Source: Protula sp. h YS-2021 (Eukaryota; Annelida; Polychaeta; Sabellida; Serpulidae). Taken from it: a DNA stretch of 64,000 nt. The notes beneath the pieces were generated by a model. That model was given only the letters and a program-made list of their open reading frames with translations, did not search any database and had not been told where the DNA came from. Made by a program: the position numbers and the translations under genes. Positions 24,558 through 35,243 of the stretch are shown here, piece after piece (the first letter of the stretch is position 1; every line of letters starts with the position of its first letter). The stretch is taken from contig OX457029.1 of the NCBI GenBank assembly GCA_949752745.1, positions 46,730,000-46,793,999 of the forward strand, written 5' to 3'.

Positions 24558-24833
24558 ATGGATAACACACCAGCTATCATCATTGATGACTTAACAGCGT
24601 TTCAAGCGAATGAATCTGTTTGCATCTGGGTAAATATGCGTGATGAAGCTGAAGCAGCTGATATTACATATGCTTTGGAGGAGGTGCTACAATTTCCAAC
24701 TCAGATCACTGCAGTGAAGCCTGACGTAGTAATTACATTTATGTGGAACAACCGCATAGTAACACTGACTCAACGATACTGCAAGTGTCAAGTGTGGTTG
24801 GAATATGAGGGACAACCCCATAACTGCTGCTGA
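24558..24833 (+). pseudogene. Truncated copy of the zinc-rich accessory gene
   Basis: The 91-residue frame starts MDNTPAIIIDDLTAF, parallels the first half of the element 1 gene at 19250-19780 (YALEE.L.FP, CKCQVWLEYEGQPHNC) and stops just after the first Cys group. The later zinc ribbons are gone. It may still make a short protein, so the label pseudogene is a judgement. Confidence 0.6.
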
Positions 24834-24900
24834 TATATACTAAAATATTTCGGGCCCTTTTAAGGGCCATCCTATATTATGAAATGAAGCAAAACATGTC

Positions 24901-24931
<31 letters not shown>

Positions 24932-25245
24932 ATACATTTTATCACATTTCAGGTCTAGTTGGCGGATGAATACCATTTGGCAGACCATTTAACTTCACCG
25001 TCAGTTAACTTCACCGCTAGATGTCTCTGCTGTATAACAGCTGTACAACTTCACAACTGTAAGTAAGACATTCATATACACAAGTAAAATTCTGCTGAGT
25101 CAGCAATTTTAACATTTTGGAAACAAGTTTGAACAAGTTACACACCATATTTTGATAACATGGAAGTAGCATAAAAGCATGAGTGAAACATGTCAACTAG
25201 TCAACTAGTGGTACATTCTGCTGAGTCAACACACCATTGAAGTGG
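24834..25245. other. Spacer before the element 2 polymerase
   Basis: Contains a GT/GA microsatellite at about 24899-24930 and several GCTGAGTCA / CTGCTGAGTCA motifs (AP-1-like) at 25095 and 25219. No gene is seen. Confidence 0.5.
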
Positions 25246-25254
25246 TATAAAAGG
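25246..25254 (+). promoter_or_regulatory. Polymerase promoter TATA box, element 2
   Basis: TATAAAAGG lies 59 bases before the ATG at 25313. Confidence 0.7.
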
Positions 25255-25312
25255 AAGAGTGAAACGTATATTTTACTTCATTTCAGTTCCAGCAGTTGAA
25301 GAAGCAACAACG

Positions 25313-28300
25313 ATGGCACCAGTCTACTGTCATGATTGTGATGTGACATTTCCATCTCTGGAATTGTTCGTGACACACACATGCAAACCAGCTAGGATGA
25401 AACGTGCTCATGAAGAGCTTGTTGAGCAGATTGAAGCCAAGAGACGAAAAACCGTACAAGATGGTGTTGACAGACCTGATCCAGTCCTCTGCTGTAAATG
25501 CGCCAAGATATTTTCATCTTTGGATGCATTTGAGACACATGCATGTGCTGAGATGGAAAATGTGTCTCATGAAGAACAAAGAAAGAAAGAGACAGGACAA
25601 ATAGGCAGAGGCAGAAGAGTGAGTCTTGGTGAAAACGCGCAGGAAAGACGGTTTGAGCCTGAAGATGGATCAGATTTGCTACTTGAAATGCGACAACAAG
25701 AGAACCGAATCAAGAGACATTTGCTAGAAACGTTAAACCGTGGTATGAAATGGTACATTGTCGTGCATGCACGCTTCAAGAAAATGACACCAAATGTTGA
25801 AGGCGTGATGGTAGAACAAGTGGATAATGCCTTCATCAGTAGTCCAACGTATGCAGCATACAATCCAACAGATATTGAGAAGGACTTGCCAGAAGCCTAT
25901 AAAGAATTGTTTACCAGGTTTGATGAACATGAGCGACAAGGCTCTGGCTGGGTGTTGGATAACATATTATTCATTGAAGTGCATACAGCGACGTCAGCAC
26001 CATTGGAAGCGAGCAGTTTTATCCTACTACCGAAGAAAGTAAAGAATACAAAGGCGGTGTTAAACATTCAGAATAAAGACAACAAGTGCTTCTTATGGTC
26101 TGTACTGGCTCACCTTCACCCTTCAACAAACAACCCACGGCGTGTGCATCGATACAAAGCATTTGAGAACGAATTGAAGGTGGAAGGCATGACATTTCCA
26201 ACACCGATTACAGACATTCCAAAGTTTGAAAAGGAGAATGATGTGTCCATTAACGTGTTTGGATATGAACATGATGTCGTTGTTCCCATACAACTCAGCC
26301 GAAACACCAGTGCGAGAGAAATCAACTTGCTTTTGATTAGCAATGACAAGACAAGACATTATTGCCTCATCAAGAATTTCAGCAGACTGATGGCTTATCG
26401 ATCAAAGTATAATGGTGCAACTTTTTATTGTTTCAACTGTCTTCACGGGTTTATGCGACAAGATCTTTTAGACAAGCATCGTGAAGTGTGTGGCAAGCAT
26501 GGCGCACAACGTTTATCATTCCCCAAGGAACCCTTCATCAAGTTCAAGAATGTAGCCAAACAACAGCGAGCGCCGTTTGTCATTTATGCAGACTTTGAAT
26601 GTTTCACGAAAAAGCATGAAGGAGACAAGTATCAACATCATCGTCCAAACAGCTTTGCCTATGTGGTTGTCAGCCAGTATGATACACGTGCTCCAGTCGT
26701 ATATCGAGGAGATAATGCTGTGAAAGTCTTTTTAGACCATATGGTGAATGAGCGTGATCGTATTGTGCATGGCTTGCTACAGCCAAAGAAAATGGTTATG
26801 ACTCATGAAGATGAAGAGCATTATAAGAACGCCACAGATTGCTACATTTGTCATGAGCCTCTAGGAGCAGATCATGTGAGAGATCATGACCATATCAATG
26901 GCAAATACCGCGGAGCTGCACATAGTCAATGCAATTTACAATTCCGATTTCGAAAGGATCAGCAGGATGTTAAAGATTCTTTCATCATTCCTGTCTTTTT
27001 CCACAATTTACGAGGCTATGACAGCCATTTGATCATGGAAGAAATTGGAAAGTTCAAAAATGAGACAATTACAGTCATTCCCAACACCGTTGAGAAATAT
27101 ATTGCATTCACCATGAGCAATCTGAAATTTACAGACAGCTTTCAGTTCATGAGTACTTCTCTACAGAAGCTGGTATCCAACCTGGCAGCAGAAGGGAAAG
27201 ACAACTTTTATCACATGACGTCACACATTCACGATAGCGACCAACAAGATTTACTGTTGAGAAAGGGAGTGTACCCTTATGATTACGTGGATGAGCCATC
27301 CAAGTTTGCTGAAACACAACTGCCGTCCAAGGACAAATTTTACAGTCTGCTCAGTGAAGAAGACATTAACGATGAGGATTATGCGCATGCGCAGAAGGTG
27401 TGGGAGACATTCCACTGTACTACATTTGGCGAATACCATGACTTGTACCTGAAATCAGATGTGTTGCTGCTGGCTGACGTGTTTGAAAACTTTCGTCACG
27501 TATGTCTCAACACATATGAATTAGATCCTGCTCACTACTATACAGCGCCAGGACTGTCGTGGGATGCCATGTTGAAAGCGACAAGGTGAAATTGGAATTG
27601 ATCAACGACATTGACATGTACCAAATGGTTGAACAAGGTCTACGTGGAGGAATATCTGTCATCACACACAAGTATGCGAAAGCAAATAACCCCTACGTAG
27701 CAGATTACAATCCCACGAAACCAACCAACTACTTGACGTACCTGGATGCAAACAACTTATATGGCTGGGCTATGTCGCAAAGCATGCCGGAAAGTGGATT
27801 TATGTGGGTGAGCGAGCCAGAATCCATTGACTTTATGGATGTGGATGAAGATGACGAGATTGGGTACATTTTAGAAGTGGATTTGGAATACCCATATTCA
27901 ATCCATGATCGTCATAATCACTATCCAGTGGCTCCAGAACGGAAATGTGTGAAAGTGGGAGAATTGTCAAAACATAGTCAGAAGCTACGGAAAGATCTAA
28001 ACATGAAAGGCAAACCTAGTGAAAAGCTCATTCCCAACTTATGCGACAAGAAGAAATATGTACTTCATTATAGAAATTTACAGCAATATGTCTCACTGGG
28101 ATTGAAAGTCACGAAGGTGCATCGTGCCATCATGTTTGCACAGAGCAAATGGCTGGCAAAATACATCTCCTTGAACACAGAAAAGAGAAAGTTGGCCAAG
28201 AACCCGTTTGAGAAAGACTTTTTCAAATTGATGAACAACTCTGTGTTTGGCAAAACCATGGAAAATGTAAGAAAGCGCATGAATGTGGAACTTGTTCACC

Positions 28301-28986
28301 AGGAAAAGCGGTTCAAGAAACTTGTGGCCAAACCTTCCTTCCACAAATTTAGAATTTTCAACGAAGATTTGACCGCGGTACATTTGCGCAAAGTGGATCT
28401 GCTTCTGGATAAACCCATTCAAGTCGGCTTCACCATTCTCGACCTCAGCAAGGTGCTCATGTTCCACTTTCATTACAACTACATCATGACCAAGTATCCC
28501 AACGCCAAGCTGTTGTTCAGCGACACCGACAGTCTATGTTATGACATAGAAACGGACGATATATACAAAGACATGCAGGAAGATGCTGACTTGTTCGACA
28601 CAAGTGACTATCCCCCAGATCATTTCCTGCATTCCAACGTGAACAAGAAAGTGCTTGGGAAAATGAAAGATGAGACGGCGGGCATTCCCATTGAAGAGTT
28701 TGTTGGACTTCGGCCGAAAATGTATAGTATGATGTATGGTGGGAAAGAAAAACGTACGGCCAAAGGCATCACTCGCGCGTGTCAAAGACGTATGAAACAT
28801 CAGCAGTATAAAGACAGTTTGGTCAACCAAACGCAAACGATAACCACAGGGCACATCATTCGAAGTCATGACCACCAGATCTTCTCGGAGAAGTTGAGGA
28901 AAGTGGCTCTCTCTCCCTTTGATGACAAGCGATATGTGATGAGTGATGGCTATTCCACTTTGGCGCATGGGCATTACAGTATATAA
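25313..28986 (+). pseudogene. POLB: Family B DNA polymerase, broken by a 1-nt deletion
   Basis: Two frames, 25313-27589 and the rest to 28986, together cover the whole polymerase. At 27581-27585 the sequence reads ACAAG where element 1 has one more A, which shifts the frame and creates a stop at 27587-27589 just after the GLSWDAMLKAT segment. The upstream part keeps two N-terminal Cys/His fingers (the first, CHDCDVTF, is absent from element 1), ExoI, the HNH-like insert and ExoII. The downstream part keeps polymerase motifs A, B and C. Apart from this lesion the two halves are highly similar to element 1, so the break is recent or a sequencing error in an A-run. The last TAA lies in the TATA box of the next gene. 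Confidence 0.88.
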
Positions 28987-28988
28987 GG
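28980..28988 (+). promoter_or_regulatory. TATA box overlapping the polymerase stop, element 2
   Basis: TATATAAGG includes the TAA at 28984-28986 and precedes the PC4-like gene start by about 54 bases. Confidence 0.65.
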
Positions 28989-29041
28989 GGGAGACACTTC
29001 AACTTTAGAGTTAGTTGAGGTGTGAACACTGAAGCGTCAAC

Positions 29042-29395
29042 ATGAATCGGAAAAGATCTGCACCAACGGATATGGATACTCTTGCTGATACAGTCAAAGA
29101 CATGACTGTGAAACATCCTGACAATACCATCAAGAAATTAAAAGTGGAGACGACGGTACCAACACCACAGTCGTGGGATGGAATGCTTTCTCTAGGCAAT
29201 GGGAAGTATATCAAGATTATGAAACAAAGCAATGAAGGAGTGGTAAACATTCGCAAATACCTGAGAGATGAGGGGACTGGAAAAAACCGTCCTACGAAAA
29301 AGGGTATCTTGCTGACAATACCTGAATGGAAAATGCTGAAGAAGCAGGTGAAAGAAGTGGATAAAAGGCTTCGCAGACAAGAAGACGGCTCATAA
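29042..29395 (+). CDS. PC4/Sub1-like ssDNA-binding protein, element 2
   Basis: The 117-residue homologue of element 1's 14777-15133 starts MNRKRSAPTDMDTLAD and keeps SLGNGKYIKIM, NIRKYLRDEG, the RPTKKGILLTIPEWKML core and the basic C-terminus. It is intact. Confidence 0.8.
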   Translation: MNRKRSAPTDMDTLADTVKDMTVKHPDNTIKKLKVETTVPTPQSWDGMLSLGNGKYIKIMKQSNEGVVNIRKYLRDEGTGKNRPTKKGILLTIPEWKMLKKQVKEVDKRLRRQEDGS

Positions 29396-29407
29396 CAAGG
29401 TAAAAAC

Positions 29408-29779
29408 ATGAATGCACTCATGCTGAACCGTGGTGCTTACCTTACTGTCAATGAGAGGAATGAAGTGATACTAGGTTCTAAGACAAGTTATCATCGGTTT
29501 AAACCTGAAGTGTGGAAAGACTTTAAAAACATACCACTTGAACATGGGTTTAAACGTAGACTTGAAAATAAAGTGGAAGTGACGGTGGCTGAATATGATT
29601 CTAACATACGTGTAGAAATCTGTAGAAATCTTTTACAGGATTATCCAGAGGATTATAAGGGAGTTGTGCCAGATACACCATATACAGATTTGATCATCTT
29701 TGATATCAAGAACTGGCGCGCAGTCTTACGATTCCTAGAAGTGATACAACATCCACTCTTCGCCATCTTGCGAGCATAA
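29408..29779 (+). CDS. PC4-like small protein 2, element 2
   Basis: The 123-residue homologue of 14383-14757 has one internal codon fewer near GSKTSYHRF. It keeps the GFKRRLE, LLQDYPEDYKG and FDIKNWRAVLRFLE blocks. It starts 12 bases after the preceding stop. Confidence 0.65.
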   Translation: MNALMLNRGAYLTVNERNEVILGSKTSYHRFKPEVWKDFKNIPLEHGFKRRLENKVEVTVAEYDSNIRVEICRNLLQDYPEDYKGVVPDTPYTDLIIFDIKNWRAVLRFLEVIQHPLFAILRA

Positions 29780-29838
29780 AAAAAAAACGTCTTTGCAGAC
29801 AAGGAGACAGCTCATAGTTCATCTGACTGCTGGACGAG

Positions 29839-30180
29839 ATGGAAGACTTTTTAACGGAATATAAACCAATTACGCATGGGTTCTCATATCTGAGAAACGA
29901 ATATGATGACATTGTGCTAAGACATTTTGGACAGTATCTCGTCCTATCACTTGATGACCAATCCGTGTTGAAAGACCATCTAGAGAAGTTCAGGATACCT
30001 GGCTTTCTCCTAGCAGTCTCAAATGAATTAGAAGTGCGTGTGACTGAGAACTGCTTAGACGTGTTTATACAATTTCGCCAATATGACGAGCTTACAGAAA
30101 ACTATGATTACATCACCCTCAACACAGTGGAATGGTACGCTCTGTTACAAGCATTGGATTGGAAAGAACCTAACGCTTGA
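29839..30180 (+). CDS. PC4-like small protein 3, element 2
   Basis: The 113-residue homologue of 14023-14376 ends with TLNTVEWYALLQALDW. Its last 98 bases overlap the next frame exactly as in element 1, with the same +1 offset. Confidence 0.7.
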   Translation: MEDFLTEYKPITHGFSYLRNEYDDIVLRHFGQYLVLSLDDQSVLKDHLEKFRIPGFLLAVSNELEVRVTENCLDVFIQFRQYDELTENYDYITLNTVEWYALLQALDWKEPNA

Positions 30181-30457
30181 ATTCAAAGAAACAGAAATAT
30201 GGCTTACACGAGGCACCAAATCCATTGAGCTGACACAACCTATGCGTGTGATGGACATTGACTTAGAAGAAGGATATGAACTGAAACTGTCTGAACATGT
30301 AACTGTGAAAGTGATAAAGTTTGGTGATGTGTGTTATGTGAGCTTTCATAGCATTTACAAACATGGATGTAATGTCTATGATACCTATATCAATTTAGAT
30401 TCTAATGAATGGTATTCATTGATGAATGTATTGAAAAATGAATGTGTTTGTAAATAG
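30083..30457 (+). CDS. PC4-like small protein 4, element 2
   Basis: The 124-residue frame begins at an ATG inside the preceding gene. It keeps HWIGKN.TLEFKE, the YELKLSEH.TVKVIKFGDVCYVSF strands and the INLDSNEWYSLMNVL end. The short C-terminal extension (NECVCK) differs from element 1. Confidence 0.65.
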   Translation: MTSLQKTMITSPSTQWNGTLCYKHWIGKNLTLEFKETEIWLTRGTKSIELTQPMRVMDIDLEEGYELKLSEHVTVKVIKFGDVCYVSFHSIYKHGCNVYDTYINLDSNEWYSLMNVLKNECVCK

Positions 30458-30735
30458 TGTAAATAGACTTTGTAGTTAAGAGTTTGTAGTTAAGAATTTT
30501 GTAAATAGTGTAAATAGTGTAAATAAAAGTTTGTAAATAGTGTACATAGAATTTGTAGTTAAGAATTTGTAAATAGTGTAAATAGCGTTTGTAGTTAAGA
30601 GTTTGTAAATAGTGTTTGTAAACTTTGTAAATAGTGTTTGTAAACTTTGTAAATAGTGTTTGTAAACTTTGTAAATAGTGTTTGTAGTTAAGAATTTGTA
30701 AATAAACGTATGTACAACACAATAAACAAGACAGT
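30458..30735. repeat. GTAAATAGTGT-type tandem repeats
   Basis: Irregular repeats of GTTTGTAAATAGTGT and GTAGTTAAGAATTTGTAAATAG follow the last PC4-like gene. AATAAA at 30721 is the likely poly(A) signal. Element 1 has only about 80 bases of related non-repeated sequence here. Confidence 0.75.
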
Positions 30736-30751
30736 TGTTTGAAAACTTGGT

Positions 30752-30928
30752 TTGTTTTATTTAACAACAACAACTTAACTAATATAACAACAACAACAAC
30801 AACTTAACTAATATAACAACAACAACAACAACTTAACTAATATAACAACAACAACTTAACTAATATAACAACAACAACAACTTAACTAATATAACAACAA
30901 CAACTTAACTAATATAACAACAACAACA
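30752..30928. repeat. ACA(n)-TTAACTAATAT tandem repeat
   Basis: Seven or so units of (AAC)3-5 TTAACTAATAT lie at the convergent junction with the protease. A minus-strand AATAAA (TTTATT at about 30755) could end the capsid-cluster transcript. Confidence 0.75.
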
Positions 30929-31366
30929 TTAATAAAACAATGGTTTATAATGTCTATATACAAAATCCTTTACAATAAAATCACCATCCTTTCTTTTTAA
31001 TATATTCACAATATCAAACATACTCTGACCTCGAGCTCTATGCAATATATAATAGACACAATAAAAACCACATGACGATGATATTGGCGTTTGTAATGAG
31101 ATAGAATTATACATATAGTCATTTCTTAAAAACATATCTAAACGATCATCGAGAGGGAACAGTCCATAAGAGTCAAAATATTCTGCAGGGTCTTTATCAT
31201 AATACACTGCCACCCAATGTTCTCCTGGTTCATCTTGATCGTCTGTGTTGATCACATAGGCGCCGCGTTGTAAAGACGGTAACTGGTCCATGGCAAACAC
31301 GCCTTGAAACAAGTCTTTGGTCATGACATCATGACTCAATATGGCATCAATCTGCTTCGTGTTCAT
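30929..31366 (-). CDS. PRO: Adenain-like cysteine protease, element 2
   Basis: The 145-residue protein is one residue shorter than in element 1 (a Pro lost near residue 31). The catalytic set is intact: GEHWVAVYY, EYFDSYG, SLQTP and SSCGFYCVYY. The start overlaps the capsid stop by four bases. Confidence 0.93.
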   Translation of the reverse strand: MNTKQIDAILSHDVMTKDLFQGVFAMDQLPSLQRGAYVINTDDQDEPGEHWVAVYYDKDPAEYFDSYGLFPLDDRLDMFLRNDYMYNSISLQTPISSSCGFYCVYYILHRARGQSMFDIVNILKRKDGDFIVKDFVYRHYKPLFY

Positions 31367-32385
31367 GACTGGTAGTCGAATTGGATGCTGCGATTGGCAC
31401 TGATCTCAATAATGTTGTCAAATTCAGCATAGACAATGACATTGATTGTAGGTTGCAAAGCCCTAGCAAAGTTCATTTCTAGCCGCAAATTCCCATGCTT
31501 GATCAGGGGGAAATGATCATCACCATCATAATCCGGCGCTCCTTTTCTAGTGATGATGATCTTGGCAGGACTTTTCATCAATGCATCTGCATGTCCTAAC
31601 TGAATACCTGGACTCACCCTCACTTTGCGAATGGTTAAAAATGCCTCTTTCACTTCTACCTTATAGGTATTATTTACAGCCATCAATACATAGTCATCTT
31701 TTTGTCTATGGAAACGCAATTTCAAACTGATGCCATTCGGAAGATAACGATCCTGCTCAAACAAATCTATCCTTAAACCACCTGCGAGCATAACATCACG
31801 GCTAAGACGAGTATGCAAATAACGATGATGTAAGCCATTATTGCCTTGCTCAGCCAAGTCACCGCCGTCGGCATTGACATGAAACCCGGATACATATTGT
31901 TCATGATTAGGTCTTTTCACCTCATGACTATTCATTGACCCAGCAGTATCCTTGTACATGAGACGCATAGAGCGCTCAGAATGCAGACTTTCTTCCGAAT
32001 CATGGATGAGATGAGAGATAATGCTGGTATAACCATGAGTATTGTTGCTATGCGAAACCAAACGATCATTCAGAAACAATTCAATATTAGACCATAACCC
32101 ATTAAACACATCATTGATGCAAGAGACATTATCATCTGCGCCACACGCTGTTCCATCAGCCTTTAGAATGCGACATACAATATGAAGTTTGCTGTTCTTT
32201 AAATCCAGATATTCTTCTGTACTCGCAGGAATGTAGAATTCTATTGGAGCGCCTTCTCTAATGCTTGTAAGTGGTTGATAGTCAACATTATAACTTTTCT
32301 CTACAGCAGTTTGCGTCGGTGGTACGTGAAACCATTCCAATGGAGAAAGACTACATTCACACGAATGATTATGAATGAGAGACAT
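31363..32385 (-). pseudogene. MCP: Major capsid protein with 117-residue internal loss
   Basis: The 340-residue frame is collinear with the element 1 capsid protein up to residue 281 (IIITRK). It then jumps to the equivalent of residue 400 (PDYDGDDHF) at about 31538. The 351-nt loss keeps frame but removes a large part of the second jelly roll, so a functional capsid subunit is unlikely. N-terminal signatures (VPPTQTAVEKSY) are intact. Confidence 0.85.
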
Positions 32386-32389
32386 GATT

Positions 32390-32731
32390 TCAAAAGATAT
32401 CTTTGCGATATTTTGATGTTATCCGTCTGGCTGTTTTTCGTCTTCTGGCACGTTTCGTTGGTTGCATACGCTTTTGTTCACCAAACACACGTTCTGCTAC
32501 TCGGCCCGTCACATCTTTCGCGACATTCTTTGCAGCCTTCTTAAGATGTGGCGCAACGATCTTAGCCCCAGCCTTAAGTAGTGGAATAGCTTTGCGAGCC
32601 AATGATCCCAGTATGGAACCAATACCATCACCATACTGGATTCGCGCTCCTTTGAATCCTGGTAATTCCCCGCCCACTTGACGAAGAAAATGGTTGCGAT
32701 ATGCAGACGGATCGTGTGTGTAGGCTTTCAT
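32390..32731 (-). CDS. pVI/X-like virion core protein, element 2
   Basis: The 113-residue homologue of 11441-11797 is five residues shorter in the linker before the basic tail. It keeps QVGGELPGFKG and the GDGIGSILGSLA amphipathic block. Starts with a four-base overlap with the penton-like gene. Confidence 0.78.
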   Translation of the reverse strand: MKAYTHDPSAYRNHFLRQVGGELPGFKGARIQYGDGIGSILGSLARKAIPLLKAGAKIVAPHLKKAAKNVAKDVTGRVAERVFGEQKRMQPTKRARRRKTARRITSKYRKDIF

Positions 32732-33480
32732 AATGCTTTTGGTCGAAAATGAAGTTTACAGATCACCTTTCCAGTTTGAAATGGAACAGTATGGCCTGTG
32801 TCGTCCTTAATATTCATTTCTATCACGTCAAATTTGGACGTGTTTACAGGAACATAATGCGGTTCGCCGTACGTTTTCATGATAATGTCACCATCATGGC
32901 CTTGTATCCCAACAGAACGTAGTAACGGCACATAATAATCCCCAACAACTTGTGGTTCACAAATGCTACAATACACATACAGTGTATAAAATCCCTGTTT
33001 CACATCCGCTTTATGTTCAGCTGCACACGCTTCAGTATACCATTGCTCTGGGATAAATCCTAAAATCTCAGCCAATCCAGTGGAAAAGGACACTTCAAGA
33101 CCATCATCGAGAAATAGAAACACACGTCGTCTAATCTTATCATACTTTAGCCGAATAGGTTGTTTCGGGTCATCGGGGTTAGCCGCTTCTTCATTGACTG
33201 CCTCACATAGTTCTTGTATGGTTCTATAGTACCCATAAGGAATATTAACATGCCAAATGCCAAATGTATCTATTTGTCGATACCCAATAGAATAGTTCAT
33301 GCCCTGTCTCATCGTTGTCCATGTATGTGGATATTGAATTTCAGCTAAAGCCACTTCATATTTTCCATTCAGATAGATGGTTCGAGGCATACGAATTTGA
33401 TAATTCGAAGCCTTGTTGTTGGGATAATAGGTCATACTCGCATTGCTAGGCAAAGTAATGTAAAAGCTTGTCGACTCCAT
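32728..33480 (-). CDS. Penton-like minor capsid protein, element 2
   Basis: The 250-residue homologue of 10680-11444 has the same start (MESTSFYITLPSNAS) and C-terminus. It differs by several codons in the variable loop around residues 70-105. It is intact. Confidence 0.75.
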   Translation of the reverse strand: MESTSFYITLPSNASMTYYPNNKASNYQIRMPRTIYLNGKYEVALAEIQYPHTWTTMRQGMNYSIGYRQIDTFGIWHVNIPYGYYRTIQELCEAVNEEAANPDDPKQPIRLKYDKIRRRVFLFLDDGLEVSFSTGLAEILGFIPEQWYTEACAAEHKADVKQGFYTLYVYCSICEPQVVGDYYVPLLRSVGIQGHDGDIIMKTYGEPHYVPVNTSKFDVIEMNIKDDTGHTVPFQTGKVICKLHFRPKAL

Positions 33481-33492
33481 GATGGATGGGAA

Positions 33493-33702
33493 CTAAATGG
33501 TATAGGTGCGTTGACGTTGTCTATATACTTCACGATAGCGCGCGCCATTCGACCAAGTATGCCAAATCTCATCCTCATTCACATGGTCTTTTATTTCTCC
33601 TTCACAACACGCGCTTGTACATCTGATCTTCACAGGAATAGTTGGTTTATCTTCTTGGCAACAACAACATAGCTCTTTCAGCCATGTTAAAAATTTTCCC
33701 AT
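33493..33702 (-). CDS. Small Cys-rich protein, element 2
   Basis: The 69-residue homologue of 10396-10665 lacks the Asp run and a repeated Thr-Ile-Ser stretch. The MGKFLTWLKEL start, Cys run and HTWSNGARY tail are conserved, which supports coding. It overlaps the previous gene by 16 bases, as in element 1. Confidence 0.7.
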   Translation of the reverse strand: MGKFLTWLKELCCCCQEDKPTIPVKIRCTSACCEGEIKDHVNEDEIWHTWSNGARYREVYRQRQRTYTI

Positions 33703-34268
33703 CCTTCAGGAAACTGTCTTTGTTGACGTTGTTTCATTTCTGTTGTAATGTCGTCACGAGTGGTCTTTTTACTAAACATTGTTTTTGGAATATTCGCATC
33801 AACAATTTCCTGGATAAACGGATGCCAACCATGTGGTGGTTTGACTCGTTCTTTTCTTCTTGTCGCCACCAATGCTTCTTTCATCAAATCAACCATGTTG
33901 GAATTTGCTATAATATCGCCCGTTTTCAACACAAGTTCATTCTTCTCTGACCATGTTGTACCATATTTCTTCAGTTCGGCTAAAAGTTGTGTTATTTTTC
34001 CATGATAGATAGGTTGAAAATGACTTAACACTAGCTTTTCTGGCTTTTCAGGTGGTGATGATGATGATGAGGGCTTTTGCTGTCTAGACTGACTTGTTCG
34101 TAAATGACGACCAAGAAGTTGAGACATTTCAATAACCTTTTCACGTGTTCGTTTCCCACGTAAAAGTTTATTCACTTTCGTTTTGATTTCACCATCTTTA
34201 CCCTTCTTTTCTAATAACAGTTTGTATTCATATTCAGGAATGAGGACCATTTTCATCGTATGTTTCAT
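33687..34268 (-). CDS. Conserved Polinton protein of unknown function, element 2
   Basis: The 193-residue homologue of 9824-10411 keeps both conserved ends and a Ser/Pro-rich variable linker. Starts with an ATGA overlap. Confidence 0.8.
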   Translation of the reverse strand: MKHTMKMVLIPEYEYKLLLEKKGKDGEIKTKVNKLLRGKRTREKVIEMSQLLGRHLRTSQSRQQKPSSSSSPPEKPEKLVLSHFQPIYHGKITQLLAELKKYGTTWSEKNELVLKTGDIIANSNMVDLMKEALVATRRKERVKPPHGWHPFIQEIVDANIPKTMFSKKTTRDDITTEMKQRQQRQFPEGWENF

Positions 34269-34591
34269 TTTAGCAGTAGTTTGGCTAACAAGGGCAATGC
34301 CAATCTAGCAATAACTCCAATGAATCCTCCTTTCTGATTAATCAACTTCTTTTTTCGTCGAAGGGATATCTTCTTATCTGCTAGAGTACGTAGCGTATGA
34401 CGTTCACGTTTAAATTCCTTAAACCGTTTTGAGCTTAAGGGTAAATGTCCTTGCAATATATTCAAACAAATTTCAAACAAGCTTGTTAATTCCTCCTTTG
34501 TAGCTTGCTGTAGCAAGGATTTACGTCGTTTAGGCCCACTGCGTGCAAGCAAATGAAGAAACGGCTGGTTCGCTCGAATACGTTTAGACAT
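34265..34591 (-). CDS. Small basic protein, element 2
   Basis: The 108-residue homologue of 9501-9827 has the same length, the QKGG step and the hydrophobic tail. It overlaps the ATPase by eight bases. Confidence 0.8.
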   Translation of the reverse strand: MSKRIRANQPFLHLLARSGPKRRKSLLQQATKEELTSLFEICLNILQGHLPLSSKRFKEFKRERHTLRTLADKKISLRRKKKLINQKGGFIGVIARLALPLLAKLLLK

Positions 34592-35243
34592 CTTGACTGC
34601 GAATGGTCAAATGACTTGGTTCTTGTTCATACACTGCTTTATCAATATATACATAATGTGTATCTTTTGGTAAAATGCCTGTACGAATACGTAGTTGATC
34701 ATTTGTCTTTGGTTTTAAATCAATGAATAAATAACCATGAGGTTTGCTAGTAGCATCTTGATAGGCTTCTATGAGAAATTGAGATCTTCTAGGATACATT
34801 TGCCGCGCCAATGTACTAATTTGTTGACTGTCTCTCGGATTTTTAAACAGAATGATATAATGTGTATTCAAACTAATATTTCGCATCTCTTTCCCATGAT
34901 GGAATAAATTATGCACAATAAAAATAATGCTTAGATTTTGATGACTGCTGCCAACACTAAAGAGACGTGTCATACGCTCATCACTATGGCATTTCGTCAT
35001 TAAGTCATCAATGATAAGTAAGTTTGGTTTCTTCGGGTTAAAACGCTCTTCAATGTCATCTGGAATGCCTTGGTAAAATTCCACGCCTTTCATTCCCTTG
35101 TACAAAGGCTGATCTGCTGCATAGAGCCATAAAATGCTTTTTGGAGAGGGTTGAATCAACTTTTGTTCTAGAATTTCCTTCACCAGAGACGTTTTGCCAC
35201 TGCCTGTAGGTCCAGAGACCAAACATGTAAATGGATGCTTCAT
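34584..35243 (-). CDS. ATP: Packaging ATPase, element 2
   Basis: The 219-residue protein has an intact Walker A GPTGSGKT and Walker B LLIIDD. The start at 35243 overlaps the integrase stop as ATGA. It is nearly identical to the element 1 copy. Confidence 0.92.
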   Translation of the reverse strand: MKHPFTCLVSGPTGSGKTSLVKEILEQKLIQPSPKSILWLYAADQPLYKGMKGVEFYQGIPDDIEERFNPKKPNLLIIDDLMTKCHSDERMTRLFSVGSSHQNLSIIFIVHNLFHHGKEMRNISLNTHYIILFKNPRDSQQISTLARQMYPRRSQFLIEAYQDATSKPHGYLFIDLKPKTNDQLRIRTGILPKDTHYVYIDKAVYEQEPSHLTIRSQDV

